From contig CACLQI010000001.1 of NCBI GenBank assembly GCA_902608975.1, positions 124,001 to 188,000 on the forward strand: a stretch of 64,000 bases of DNA, given 5' to 3'. Position 1 is the stretch's first letter, and each line of letters starts with the position of its first letter. Shown here piece by piece: positions 17,969 to 27,689 of this stretch. The DNA is from an uncultured Pelagibacteraceae bacterium. Lineage in GTDB: Bacteria > Pseudomonadota > Alphaproteobacteria > Pelagibacterales > Pelagibacteraceae. The position numbers and the translations under genes are program-made. The notes below the pieces were generated by a model. The model was not told the origin of the DNA. It searched no databases and was given only the letters and a program-made list of their open reading frames with translations.

Positions 17969-19360
17969 ATGGCAAAAAATAAAAACAACCAAACAATATG
18001 GAACACCAGAATTCAAAAAAAGGGCTCAGCTTTATTTCAAAAGGTTGGTAGTTCAATAGAAATAGATAAAAATCTTTACAAGCAGGACATTGAAGGATCT
18101 AGAGTACATGTCGAGATGCTTTTCAGACAAAAAATAATATCTTTTAAAATCAAAAATAAAATAATTTATGGCTTAAATAGAATTGAAAATGAAATTAAGA
18201 AAAAAAAATTCATTTATGATCAAAAGTATGAAGATATTCACATGAATATTGAAAAAAGATTGTTTGAAATTATTGGAGATGAGGCCGGTTACGTTCATAC
18301 AGCAAGATCAAGAAACGACCAAGTAATAACGGACTTTAAAATCTGGATAAGGCTAGCAACTAAAGATATTAATAAAAATTTAGACAAACTTATTAAAACT
18401 ATACTAAAAATTGCTCAAAAAAATATTCAAACGATTATGCCAGGTTTTACTCATTTAAAAAATGCTCAAGCAGTTTCTTTTGCTCATTATATGTTAGCTT
18501 ATGTTGAAATGTTTAAAAGAGATAAATCTAGATTTAAATATAATTTAGAAAATTTATCTGAAAACCCATTGGGTGTTGCCGCATTAACAGGAACATCATT
18601 TAATATAGACAGATATTTTACTTCAAAAAAGTTGGGATTCAAAAAACCTACAAATAATTCAATAGACACTGTAGCAGATAGAGATTTTGTTTTAGATTTT
18701 TTGTTTAGTGCCTCGGTATGTTCTTTACATATTTCAAGAATAGCTGAGGAACTCATAATATGGAACTCCGATGGTTTTGGTTTGATTAATCTTTCTGATA
18801 AAATTGTTACTGGATCATCTATAATGCCACAAAAAAAAAACCCAGATTTGTTAGAATATTTAAGAGGTAAATCTGGAAATTCTTTTGGAAATTTATTTTC
18901 AATGTTAACAATTTTAAAAGGACTACCGCTTTCTTATTTTAAAGATCTGCAAGACGATAAAGATTTAGTTTTTAAAACTAATCAATCACTAAAAAACTGC
19001 ATTTCTATTCTAAATGAAGTTTTAAATAACTTTAGTCCAAATAAAAAAAAAATGTTGGAACTTGCAGAAACAGGCTACATTACAGCAACTGATTTGGCTG
19101 ATTATCTTGTCAAAAATCATGATATGTCTTTTAGAAGAGCGTATCAGGTGACGTCTTCGATAGTTAATTTTGCAGAAAAAAATAAAAAAAAACTACATGA
19201 ATTAAATTTAAAAGAATTAAAAAAAATAGAACCTATGCTTACATCTGATGTAATAAAAGTTTTTGACCTAAAATACTCAGTAAATTCAAAAAAATCATTT
19301 GGTGGAACTTCTTTTGAAAATATTAAAAAAATGATAACTAAATATAAAAAAATAAAATGA
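17969..19360 (+). CDS. argH: Argininosuccinate lyase
   Basis: 463 aa; GSSIMPQKKNPD signature, HTARSRNDQV. Confidence 0.96.
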   Translation: MAKNKNNQTIWNTRIQKKGSALFQKVGSSIEIDKNLYKQDIEGSRVHVEMLFRQKIISFKIKNKIIYGLNRIENEIKKKKFIYDQKYEDIHMNIEKRLFEIIGDEAGYVHTARSRNDQVITDFKIWIRLATKDINKNLDKLIKTILKIAQKNIQTIMPGFTHLKNAQAVSFAHYMLAYVEMFKRDKSRFKYNLENLSENPLGVAALTGTSFNIDRYFTSKKLGFKKPTNNSIDTVADRDFVLDFLFSASVCSLHISRIAEELIIWNSDGFGLINLSDKIVTGSSIMPQKKNPDLLEYLRGKSGNSFGNLFSMLTILKGLPLSYFKDLQDDKDLVFKTNQSLKNCISILNEVLNNFSPNKKKMLELAETGYITATDLADYLVKNHDMSFRRAYQVTSSIVNFAEKNKKKLHELNLKELKKIEPMLTSDVIKVFDLKYSVNSKKSFGGTSFENIKKMITKYKKIK

Positions 19361-19473
19361 ATAAAAAAATAATATTAGCCCTATTATGTTTCCTTTTTTT
19401 GTTTTCTTGTGGAAAAAAAAGTGATCCTGAGTATAAAGCTGAAGTAATTAGTTTTATTGTACTAAATACATAA
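19357..19473 (+). CDS. 38-aa LptM/YifL-like small lipoprotein
   Basis: MNKKIILALLCFLFLFSCGKKSDPEYKAEVISFIVLNT*; lipobox LFSC; ATGA overlap with argH stop, TAATG overlap with lysA start. Confidence 0.78.
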   Translation: MNKKIILALLCFLFLFSCGKKSDPEYKAEVISFIVLNT

Positions 19474-20687
19474 TGAAATATATTAAAAAAAAATTTTTCA
19501 TCGAAGGTATTAAAGTTAGAAATTTAGCAAAAAAATTTCGAACACCGATTTATTGTTATTCATATAAAAGATTAAAAGAAAATATAAATAACTTTAAAAA
19601 AAACTTTAAAAATTTAAAACCAATAATTTGTTTCGCTGTAAAAGCAAATGCTAATTTAAAAATATTAAAAGAAATAAATAAATTTGGTCTAGGGGCTGAT
19701 GTAGTATCTTTAGGTGAGTTAGAAAAAGTCTTAAAGGCTGGAATTCAACCAAAAAAAATTGTTTTTTCTGGAGTTGGCAAAACGTCAGAAGAATTAAGTT
19801 TTGCGATTGATAAAAAAATACTTCTAATTAATACAGAATCTAGAAGCGAAATTTTAGAAATTGAAAGAATTGCAAAAAGAAAAAAAAGGATTGTAAATAT
19901 TGGAATTAGATTAAATCCAAATACTGATGCAAAAACAATTAGTCAGATATCGACTGGAAAAAAGCAGGATAAATTTGGTGTTACCGAAAAATATTTTTTA
20001 GAATTAGTTAAATATGTAAAAAATTCTCAATATATAAAGCTTAAATGCATAAGTGTTCATATTGGTAGCCAAATTTTGAATCACCAACCCTATCTAAAAA
20101 TGCTAAAAGTTGTTGATAGAGTTATAAAAAAAACAAATTATAAATTTGAATTTATTGATTTGGGTGGAGGCATGGGAATCCCATACGGTAAAAAAATTAA
20201 AAGTTTAAACTATAAAAGATATTCATCTACAATTAAAAAAACGTTAAAAAAGCATAAAGCAAAAATTATTTTTGAACCAGGTAGATCTATAATTGGCAAT
20301 ACAGCAATACTTGTTTCAAAAGTAATTTATATCAAAAAAGGTATTAATAAAAATTTTGTAATTATAGACTCGGCAATGAATGATTTAATGAGACCAGCTT
20401 TGTATGGTGTTGAACATCAAATTATTCCCGAAAGTAAAAATAATAACTTTACAAAGAAAACTTATGACTTTGTTGGTCCTATTTGTGAAAGTACAGACAC
20501 ATTTTTAACATCTAAAAAATTTCAAAAATTATATGAAAAAGATTTGATTATAATTTCTGATGTTGGTGCGTATGGAATGTCTTTAAGTTCAAATTACAAT
20601 GTGAGACCTAAACCAGCAGAAATCTTAATTAAAGGAAGAAAAATTAATATAATTAAAAAAAGACAAAAGTTAAAAGATTTAATTTAA
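19473..20687 (+). CDS. lysA: Diaminopimelate decarboxylase
   Basis: ICFAVKANANLKIL (PLP Lys), VHIGSQI, GPICESTDTF. Confidence 0.95.
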   Translation: MKYIKKKFFIEGIKVRNLAKKFRTPIYCYSYKRLKENINNFKKNFKNLKPIICFAVKANANLKILKEINKFGLGADVVSLGELEKVLKAGIQPKKIVFSGVGKTSEELSFAIDKKILLINTESRSEILEIERIAKRKKRIVNIGIRLNPNTDAKTISQISTGKKQDKFGVTEKYFLELVKYVKNSQYIKLKCISVHIGSQILNHQPYLKMLKVVDRVIKKTNYKFEFIDLGGGMGIPYGKKIKSLNYKRYSSTIKKTLKKHKAKIIFEPGRSIIGNTAILVSKVIYIKKGINKNFVIIDSAMNDLMRPALYGVEHQIIPESKNNNFTKKTYDFVGPICESTDTFLTSKKFQKLYEKDLIIISDVGAYGMSLSSNYNVRPKPAEILIKGRKINIIKKRQKLKDLI

Positions 20688-20699
20688 CTTTTGATTTAA

Positions 20700-21401
20700 A
20701 TGATAAGAAATTTTTTATTTTCAATTTTTTTTTATTTAGGAATTATTCTAATTTCTATAATATTTTTACCTACCTTTTTTTTACCTAAGAAAATTGTTTT
20801 ATTTGGTGGTAAATTAATGGGGCACTGGACAGCGATATGTTTAAAAAAAATTTTATCAACAAAGATAATAGTAAAAGGTATGGAAAATATAATCAGTAAT
20901 GAAAAATTTTTTATAGCATCCTCGCACCAGTCAATGTTTGAAACTTTTTTTTTACAAACAATTTTTAACTCACCAATTTTTATTTTAAAAAAGGAATTGC
21001 TAAAAATTCCTATATTTGGATGGTATTTAATGAAAATAGGTTCAATTTCTATCGACCGAGGAATAACAACAAAAGAAAATCTTAATTTTTTTGAAAAAAT
21101 TACAAAATCAATAAGCAAATCAAATAGACCTTTAATTATTTTCCCACAAGGTACAAGATTAGAGCCCGATGATAGATCGCAATTTAAAAAAGGAGCGAGT
21201 AGAATATATGACGAACTTAAAATAAAATGTCAGCCATTAGCAATTGATTCGGGACGCACGTGGCCCAAAAAAGGAAGTTTAAAACCAAATTTAACCTTAA
21301 CAATTTCAATTTTAAAACCAATAAAGGCTGGTATGAATAAAGAAGAATTTTTAGAAAAATTACAAAATGAAATTTATACTGAGTTGGATAACTTAAATTA
21401 A
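20700..21401 (+). CDS. plsC: 1-acyl-sn-glycerol-3-phosphate acyltransferase
   Basis: SSHQSMFETFFLQ (HX4-like), FPQGTRLEPDD. Confidence 0.88.
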   Translation: MIRNFLFSIFFYLGIILISIIFLPTFFLPKKIVLFGGKLMGHWTAICLKKILSTKIIVKGMENIISNEKFFIASSHQSMFETFFLQTIFNSPIFILKKELLKIPIFGWYLMKIGSISIDRGITTKENLNFFEKITKSISKSNRPLIIFPQGTRLEPDDRSQFKKGASRIYDELKIKCQPLAIDSGRTWPKKGSLKPNLTLTISILKPIKAGMNKEEFLEKLQNEIYTELDNLN

Positions 21402-22510
21402 CCTTTCATAGGCATAACTACATATATACTATCAAAATCAGACGGATCTTTAATTAGTGCAGGTGAACCAGTATCATTAAAAAAAATTTCTATTTTTTCT
21501 CCAGCTAACTGTGATGCAACATCAATTAAATATCTTGAATTAAAACTGATATCCAAATCATGATCAAATTTTACACTTAAACTTTCTTTACCATCGCCAC
21601 TATTAGTATTGTTAACAGCTAAATTTAAAACATCTTTGCTCAAATTGAACTTAACGCCATCTTTTTTATCTAACGAAACAGAAGCAACCCTGTCAACTGC
21701 GTCCAAAAACAACTTTAAATCTACTTCTAATTTTTTTTGATTATTTTTAGGTATAACTTGAACATAGTTAGGAAATTTACCATCAATCAACTTAGAAATT
21801 AAAATGCTTTTATTTAATTCAAATTTTATTTTAGATTTAATATTTGAAATTTTAACGTCTCCATCATAATCCTCTAGCAAAGAACATAATTGAAATATTG
21901 TTTTTTTGGGTAAAATGACTGGATCAAAATTTACTTTTTCTGAAAGTTTAAACTTTGATATTGACATTCTATGACTATCAGTTGCCGCTGCAGTCAAAAA
22001 AATTTGATCATCTAATAGACTTTGATGTAAATAAATACCGCTTAAATAATGTCTAGTTTCATCATTTGAAATGGAAAATTTACACTTATTTAATAATTTT
22101 AATAATTGTTTTGACTTAACAATAAATTCATTCTGGCTAAAATTTTCATCAGTAACTGGAAATTCTGATGGACTTATGCAATTAAGATTAAAAATAGATT
22201 TTTCAGACTCAACTAGAAGTTTATTTTCTCCACCCAAAGTCAAATTTATTTTTTTTCCAGAAGAAAACTTTCTTACGATATCATACATAATTGAGGAACT
22301 TGTTGTTGTTTTACCTTCTTCAATAATCTCAATATCGTTAATTTGGTGTATAAAAATTAAATCTAAATCTGTGGCTGTAATAGTAAGTTTTGAATTTCCT
22401 GCTTCTAATAAAATATTAGATAAAATTGGTAAAGTACTTCGTTTTTCTATTACTCCTTGGCAATAATTAAGAGATTTTTGTAAGTCTTGCTGATTAACAT
22501 TAAATTTCAT
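21398..22510 (-). CDS. dnaN: DNA polymerase III beta clamp
   Basis: 370 aa; MKFNVNQQDLQKSLNYCQGVIEKRSTLPILSNILLEA, C-terminal YVVMPMKG. Confidence 0.97.
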   Translation of the reverse strand: MKFNVNQQDLQKSLNYCQGVIEKRSTLPILSNILLEAGNSKLTITATDLDLIFIHQINDIEIIEEGKTTTSSSIMYDIVRKFSSGKKINLTLGGENKLLVESEKSIFNLNCISPSEFPVTDENFSQNEFIVKSKQLLKLLNKCKFSISNDETRHYLSGIYLHQSLLDDQIFLTAAATDSHRMSISKFKLSEKVNFDPVILPKKTIFQLCSLLEDYDGDVKISNIKSKIKFELNKSILISKLIDGKFPNYVQVIPKNNQKKLEVDLKLFLDAVDRVASVSLDKKDGVKFNLSKDVLNLAVNNTNSGDGKESLSVKFDHDLDISFNSRYLIDVASQLAGEKIEIFFNDTGSPALIKDPSDFDSIYVVMPMKG

Positions 22511-23915
22511 TATTTTTATTGTATAAAATTTTATTTTTTAAAATGTCAATATTATTACATAGTTCCGAATCATTTTTTTTGAGCCTTTCTATAGTCTTAA
22601 CTGAGTGTATAATGGTTGTGTGATCTCTATTTGAAAACTCTCTACCAATTTCTGGTAATGATTTTGAAGTAAGAATTTTAGTTAAATAAATTGCTGTTTG
22701 TCTAGGTCTTACCAAGTATCTAGATCTTCTTGAGGATAACATTTCATTTTTACTTATTTTAAAAAATTTGCATACTAATGACTGTATTAAGTCAATCGTA
22801 ACATTATTTTCTGATAAATTAAGCAAGTCTTTTAATATAGTTTTAACTTCAGGTAAATTTGGATTTTTATTATATATTCTAGAGAAAGATACAACTCTAT
22901 TAATTGCGCCTACAAGTTCCCTAATGCTTGCTTTAATCTCACTGCTTATAAAATTCTGAACCTCTTCTGATATATTAATTTTATTAGAATTTAAAATATT
23001 GAGCTCCTCTATCTTATTTTTAACTATTTTTAACCTTAAATCTAAATCTGGTTTCTGGATATCAATAACTAAACCTCCAGAAAATCTTGATTTTATTCTC
23101 TCTTGTATCCTTGATAATTTATTTGGTGCTCTATCTGCAGAAATAACTACCTGAGATCCTTTTTCGATTAATGCATTAAATGTGTGAAAAAATTCCTCTT
23201 GCATAGCTTCTTTACCATTCATAAACTGAATATCATCAATAATAAGTACATCGGTATTTCTAAAATAATCTTTAAATTTTACCATCTCATTAGATTTTAT
23301 AGATTTAACAAATTGATACATAAATCTTTCTGCCGAAATAAACATAATTTTATTTTTATTTTTATTTTTTAAACAAAAGCCTATTGCATTTAACAAGTGA
23401 GTTTTTCCCATACCTACACCACCATAAATATATAGAGGATTATAATGTGACAAATTTTCAGTTACTTTCTTTGATGCTTCAAATGCCAATCTATTACTTG
23501 ATCCAAGTATAAAATTATCAAATTTTTTATTTTGGTCTATTCGATTGTATTGAAGAAAGCTATCTTTGATGAATGAAACATTTTCTTTATTTTTTAAAGA
23601 AAATTTTTTTTCTTCTATAAAATCATCTTTAATCTCAATAATTTTTAATTCAATTCTATTAATATTTTTATTGTATTCTTTTATAATTTTTAAAATTTCA
23701 TCTAGATATCTTGAAGTAATCCAGTCTCTAATAAATCTCGTTGATACTGACAATAATATATAATTTTTAAATTCTTCAACAAAATTCAATTTACGTAACC
23801 AACTTTCAAAAATGTCATTTCCAAAATTACTTTTCATGCGGGATTGTATTTCTTTCCAATTTATTTTTTCTTGTAAAATATTTTCAGAATTTTTGGATAA
23901 ATTATTATTATTCAT
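22500..23915 (-). CDS. dnaA: Chromosomal replication initiator DnaA
   Basis: NPLYIYGGVGMGKTHLLNA, DVLIIDDIQFM, RPRQTAIYLTKILT, REFSNRDHTTIIHSV. Start trimmed to MNNNNLSK (listed ORF starts at 23963). Confidence 0.96.
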   Translation of the reverse strand: MNNNNLSKNSENILQEKINWKEIQSRMKSNFGNDIFESWLRKLNFVEEFKNYILLSVSTRFIRDWITSRYLDEILKIIKEYNKNINRIELKIIEIKDDFIEEKKFSLKNKENVSFIKDSFLQYNRIDQNKKFDNFILGSSNRLAFEASKKVTENLSHYNPLYIYGGVGMGKTHLLNAIGFCLKNKNKNKIMFISAERFMYQFVKSIKSNEMVKFKDYFRNTDVLIIDDIQFMNGKEAMQEEFFHTFNALIEKGSQVVISADRAPNKLSRIQERIKSRFSGGLVIDIQKPDLDLRLKIVKNKIEELNILNSNKINISEEVQNFISSEIKASIRELVGAINRVVSFSRIYNKNPNLPEVKTILKDLLNLSENNVTIDLIQSLVCKFFKISKNEMLSSRRSRYLVRPRQTAIYLTKILTSKSLPEIGREFSNRDHTTIIHSVKTIERLKKNDSELCNNIDILKNKILYNKNNEI

Positions 23916-23990
23916 TGTTTTTAGGATTGGTCTTGAGTTAATGGGAAAAATTAAATTATGCAATAAAATATTTTTAAAAATGAAAATAAA

Positions 23991-24019
23991 ATAAAATCTG
24001 GAAGTGCATCAGATTTTAT
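23991..24019. repeat. 10-bp inverted repeat (stem-loop) upstream of dnaA
   Basis: ATAAAATCTG-GAAGTGCAT-CAGATTTTAT. Confidence 0.75.
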
Positions 24020-24060
24020 ATCAACCTGGCGATGTAAAAAAAAATAAAATCAGAAGTAGT

Positions 24061-24095
24061 AAATTAAAAAAATTAAAAAAAATTAAAAAAATTTG
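24061..24095. other. Phased A-tract segment between dnaA and rpsT (possible bent/unwinding element)
   Basis: aaattaaaaaaattaaaaaaaattaaaaaaatttg; TT steps about 9-10 bp apart. Confidence 0.5.
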
Positions 24096-24197
24096 ACATC
24101 AAGATATGGTAAAAAATTTTAAAAAAAATTTATATTTAGTATAATTACTTAAAGTTGAATAATTAAAATTTTTATATCAACTGTGAGTAGTCAAGTT

Positions 24198-24458
24198 TTA
24201 TAAAGTGGATATTTTTTTTGTTATCCTAGATACATTTCTTGAAGCATTTTTTTTTTTGATAATTCCTGTTTTGGCAATCTTCATAAGCTCAGAATTCAAC
24301 TTGGGTAAGAATTTTAATGCCTCTTGTTTTTTTTTGGATTCAATTAAAAGGTTCATTTTTTTTATGGCTTTCTTGAATTTACTTTTACGCGACCTATTTA
24401 CCACTGTCTGTCTCGCAATTCTTCTTATCCTTTTAATAGCTGATTTAGTATTTGCCAT
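24198..24458 (-). CDS. rpsT: 30S ribosomal protein S20
   Basis: MANTKSAIKRIRRIARQTVVNRSRKSKFKKAIKK. Confidence 0.97.
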   Translation of the reverse strand: MANTKSAIKRIRRIARQTVVNRSRKSKFKKAIKKMNLLIESKKKQEALKFLPKLNSELMKIAKTGIIKKKNASRNVSRITKKISTL

Positions 24459-24508
24459 ACGCGCTGTGGTATATCCTGAGAATTAAATATGGTCAATAAA
24501 ATAATAAG

Positions 24509-25372
24509 TTATTTTTGACATACACTACAAAAAAAAGTTGATCTATTAGTTATAAATTTTTTTTTAATTATTCCTTCACATTGCTTACTAGGACATGTTA
24601 AGTTTTCTCTTTGATAAACTCTAAATTCGTTCTGAAATTTTCCAGTATATCCTAAAACATTTTTAAAATCTCTAATGGTTGATCCACCTTTTTGGATAGA
24701 TTTTTTAAGAATATACCGAGAAAAATAAATTATTTTTTTACACTCTTTTTTAGATAAATTTTTTCCTCTTTTTGTAGGTTTTATTTTACAAAGATATAAT
24801 ATTTCACTTGCATATATATTGCCAATTCCTGATACAAATTTTTGATCTATTAAAAAATTTTTAATATTTTTATTTTTTCCTCTTAAATATTTGCATACAT
24901 ACATTAAATTAAATAATTTACTGAAAGGTTCTGGTCCTAAGTTTTTAAATAACTCTAATAGTTCATTTTTATTTTTTACTAATTTAAAAAAACCGAATCT
25001 TCTTGGGTCATTATAAATCATTTTTAATTTATGAAAGTAAATTTTTATATGATTATGTTTTATTGGTAATTTTTGTGAACTATAAAAACTGGTATTTGTA
25101 TGTATTTTTTTTTTACTCTCTTCTACTAAATGAATTGTTCCTGACATACCCAAATGTATTATGCAAAAAGTATTATCAGTAAAATTAATTATTAAATACT
25201 TTGAAAATCTAGTTATTTTTTTTATTATTTTATTAATTAGATTTTTCTCAAATTTTAAAGGTATTTTGAATCTCAAATTTCTATTTTTTATTATAACTTT
25301 ATTAATTTTTTTTAGCTTAATCTTTTGATCTAGCGATTGTTTTACTATTTCTACTTCTGGTAATTCTGGCAT
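24509..25372 (-). CDS. mutM: Formamidopyrimidine-DNA glycosylase
   Basis: MPELPEVEIVKQSL N-terminus, QKGGSTIRDF, C-terminal CPSKQC...CSVCQK zinc finger. Confidence 0.96.
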   Translation of the reverse strand: MPELPEVEIVKQSLDQKIKLKKINKVIIKNRNLRFKIPLKFEKNLINKIIKKITRFSKYLIINFTDNTFCIIHLGMSGTIHLVEESKKKIHTNTSFYSSQKLPIKHNHIKIYFHKLKMIYNDPRRFGFFKLVKNKNELLELFKNLGPEPFSKLFNLMYVCKYLRGKNKNIKNFLIDQKFVSGIGNIYASEILYLCKIKPTKRGKNLSKKECKKIIYFSRYILKKSIQKGGSTIRDFKNVLGYTGKFQNEFRVYQRENLTCPSKQCEGIIKKKFITNRSTFFCSVCQK

Positions 25373-25408
25373 TTCATACTATATTAATATTCATAAAAAT
25401 TTATTTAT

Positions 25409-26116
25409 ATGCAACAATATCTTCAAAATAAAAAAGGGCTAGTTGATAAAGTCTTCAATAAAGTATTTGATAAATACGACTTAATGAATGATTTTATGTC
25501 TCTAGGAATTCATAGAATTTGGAAAAAGGATTTAATTTTATGGATGAATCCTTCAAAAAATAAAAAAATGATTGATGTGGCTTGTGGAACTGGTGATATT
25601 GCTAAACTATATCTTGAATCAACTAGTAAAAATGAAAAAATTTTTTGTATAGATCCCAACAAAAAAATGATTGAAAAAGCAAAAAAAAAATTAAATAATT
25701 ATAAAAATATTAATTGGCTAATAGGCTCGGCTGAAAATCTTCCAGTTAAAAGTAATTCATTTGATTATTATTCTATAAGTTTTGGATTACGTAATACTAA
25801 AAATTTGAATAGAGCACTATCAGAAGCATATCGTGTTTTAAAACCTGGAGGACATTTTTTATGTCTTGAGTTCTCAAAAATTGAAAACGAAAATTTAAAC
25901 ATTGTTTATAGGAATTATTCAAAGATAATTCCCGAAATTGGAAAAATGATAGTTGGAGATAAAAAACCCTACGAATATTTAATAAAAAGTATTGAAAAAT
26001 TTGTTAATCAAAATCAGTTAATAGAGTTAATGAAAAAGAATAAATTTACAAATTGTAGATTTAGAAATTTATCTGGTGGTATTGTTGCAATACACTCTGG
26101 TTGGAAAATTAAATGA
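25409..26116 (+). CDS. ubiE: Ubiquinone/menaquinone biosynthesis methyltransferase UbiE
   Basis: YDLMNDFMSLGIHRIWK, DVACGTGDIA, SFGLRNTKNL. Confidence 0.96.
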   Translation: MQQYLQNKKGLVDKVFNKVFDKYDLMNDFMSLGIHRIWKKDLILWMNPSKNKKMIDVACGTGDIAKLYLESTSKNEKIFCIDPNKKMIEKAKKKLNNYKNINWLIGSAENLPVKSNSFDYYSISFGLRNTKNLNRALSEAYRVLKPGGHFLCLEFSKIENENLNIVYRNYSKIIPEIGKMIVGDKKPYEYLIKSIEKFVNQNQLIELMKKNKFTNCRFRNLSGGIVAIHSGWKIK

Positions 26117-27681
26117 TAGGAAGATTAATAATATTATTCAAAATTGGAAGAAAATTAGCACAGTCTGAAATTTTAGATATTTTTTCAAAATTTCACGAGG
26201 TACCAACATCTATAAAAATTTTTTTTTATTTTTTATCATTTTCTTTTAAAAAAAAAGACAAGATTAATTATAATGTTGAAGAAAAAGAAAGATTATCAAA
26301 TTCATTACAGTTAATGGGTACAACTTTTATAAAGCTTGGCCAATTTTTAGCTACTCGGCCTGATATCATTGGAGAAGATTTGTCCAAACAACTTGAAACA
26401 CTTCAAGACAAGTTGCCTCCATTTCCTTTGTCTGAAACAAAAAATATAATTAAAAAAGACTTGGGAGAGCAAATGTCTAACTCAATAATTAATATAAGTG
26501 AGCCAGTTGCAGCTGCTTCTATAGCGCAAGTCCATAAAGCACAAATAGATGATAATGGAACAATAAAAGATGTAGCAATAAAAATTTTAAGACCTCAAAT
26601 TAAAAAAATCTTTAATGATGAGATAGATGCACTAATGTTTTTTGCTTTTGTTATAGAGTCATTAATTAAAAAAACAAAAAGACTAAAATTAGTTGAAGTT
26701 ACTTTTCTTTTAAAACAAATAACAAATCATGAAATGGATTTACGATTTGAGGCCGCAGCTGCCAATGAATACGCTGAAAATACAAAAAATGATTTAGGGT
26801 TTAAAGTTCCTAGCATCTACTGGAATTTTACTAGTGAAAACGTAATGATGCTAGATTGGATTGAAGGAAACTCAATACGTGAAACTGAAATTTTACAAAA
26901 TCAAAATATTGATACAAACAAAATCGCGACCGACATAATACAACACTTTTTAAGACATGCTGTAAGAGATGGTTTTTTTCATGCAGATATGCACCAAGGA
27001 AATATTTTTGTAGATAAAAATGGCCAAATAATACCAATAGATTTTGGAATAATGGGAAGGCTAGACAAACTAAACAAAAGATTTTTAGCAGAAATTTTAT
27101 ATGGATTTATTCAAAGAGACTACAAAAAAGTTGCCGAAGTTCATTTGTTGGCTGGATTAGTTCCAAAAAATGTCCCTGTAGATGAATTAGCACAAGCTTT
27201 AAGATCTATTGGCGAACCAATTTTTGGGCAAATAGTAAAGGACATATCGGGAGGAAAATTATTAAAACAGCTTTTTGATGTAACTGAAAAATTTAACATG
27301 CAAACACAACCACAACTTTTATTGCTTCAAAAAACAATGGTAGTGGTTGAGGGTGTTGCTAGAAAATTAAATCCTAATACAAATATATGGGAAACATCAA
27401 AACCAGTTTTAGAAAATTGGCTTAAGGAGACCAAAGATCCAATCAATTCTATAAATGACACAATAAAAAATACATCAGAAGTTATAAAAAGATTGCCAGA
27501 ATTTCCTGAGATTATGGATAAAGCAAATCAAGCACTAAGTTTTTTAGCAAGTGGACAAATACCTCAAAACTCTAATTCATATAACGCTTTAAATGAAGCA
27601 AAATCAGAAATGCTTACATTTAGAAACCAGACAGCTATTGGTTTATTATTGCTTGTAATTTTAGGTCTATTAGTATTTTAA
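26113..27681 (+). CDS. ubiB: ABC1/ADCK-type kinase UbiB
   Basis: LMGTTFIKLGQFLATRPDIIG, AAASIAQVH, FFHADMHQGNIFV. Confidence 0.96.
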   Translation: MIGRLIILFKIGRKLAQSEILDIFSKFHEVPTSIKIFFYFLSFSFKKKDKINYNVEEKERLSNSLQLMGTTFIKLGQFLATRPDIIGEDLSKQLETLQDKLPPFPLSETKNIIKKDLGEQMSNSIINISEPVAAASIAQVHKAQIDDNGTIKDVAIKILRPQIKKIFNDEIDALMFFAFVIESLIKKTKRLKLVEVTFLLKQITNHEMDLRFEAAAANEYAENTKNDLGFKVPSIYWNFTSENVMMLDWIEGNSIRETEILQNQNIDTNKIATDIIQHFLRHAVRDGFFHADMHQGNIFVDKNGQIIPIDFGIMGRLDKLNKRFLAEILYGFIQRDYKKVAEVHLLAGLVPKNVPVDELAQALRSIGEPIFGQIVKDISGGKLLKQLFDVTEKFNMQTQPQLLLLQKTMVVVEGVARKLNPNTNIWETSKPVLENWLKETKDPINSINDTIKNTSEVIKRLPEFPEIMDKANQALSFLASGQIPQNSNSYNALNEAKSEMLTFRNQTAIGLLLLVILGLLVF

Positions 27682-27689
27682 TTCGTTCG

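Noticed and set aside
17950-17982. 10-aa leader peptide MSIVKYHGKK* overlapping the argH start
   Set aside because: Too short, no SD, no Arg codons for attenuation, no terminator/antiterminator structure seen
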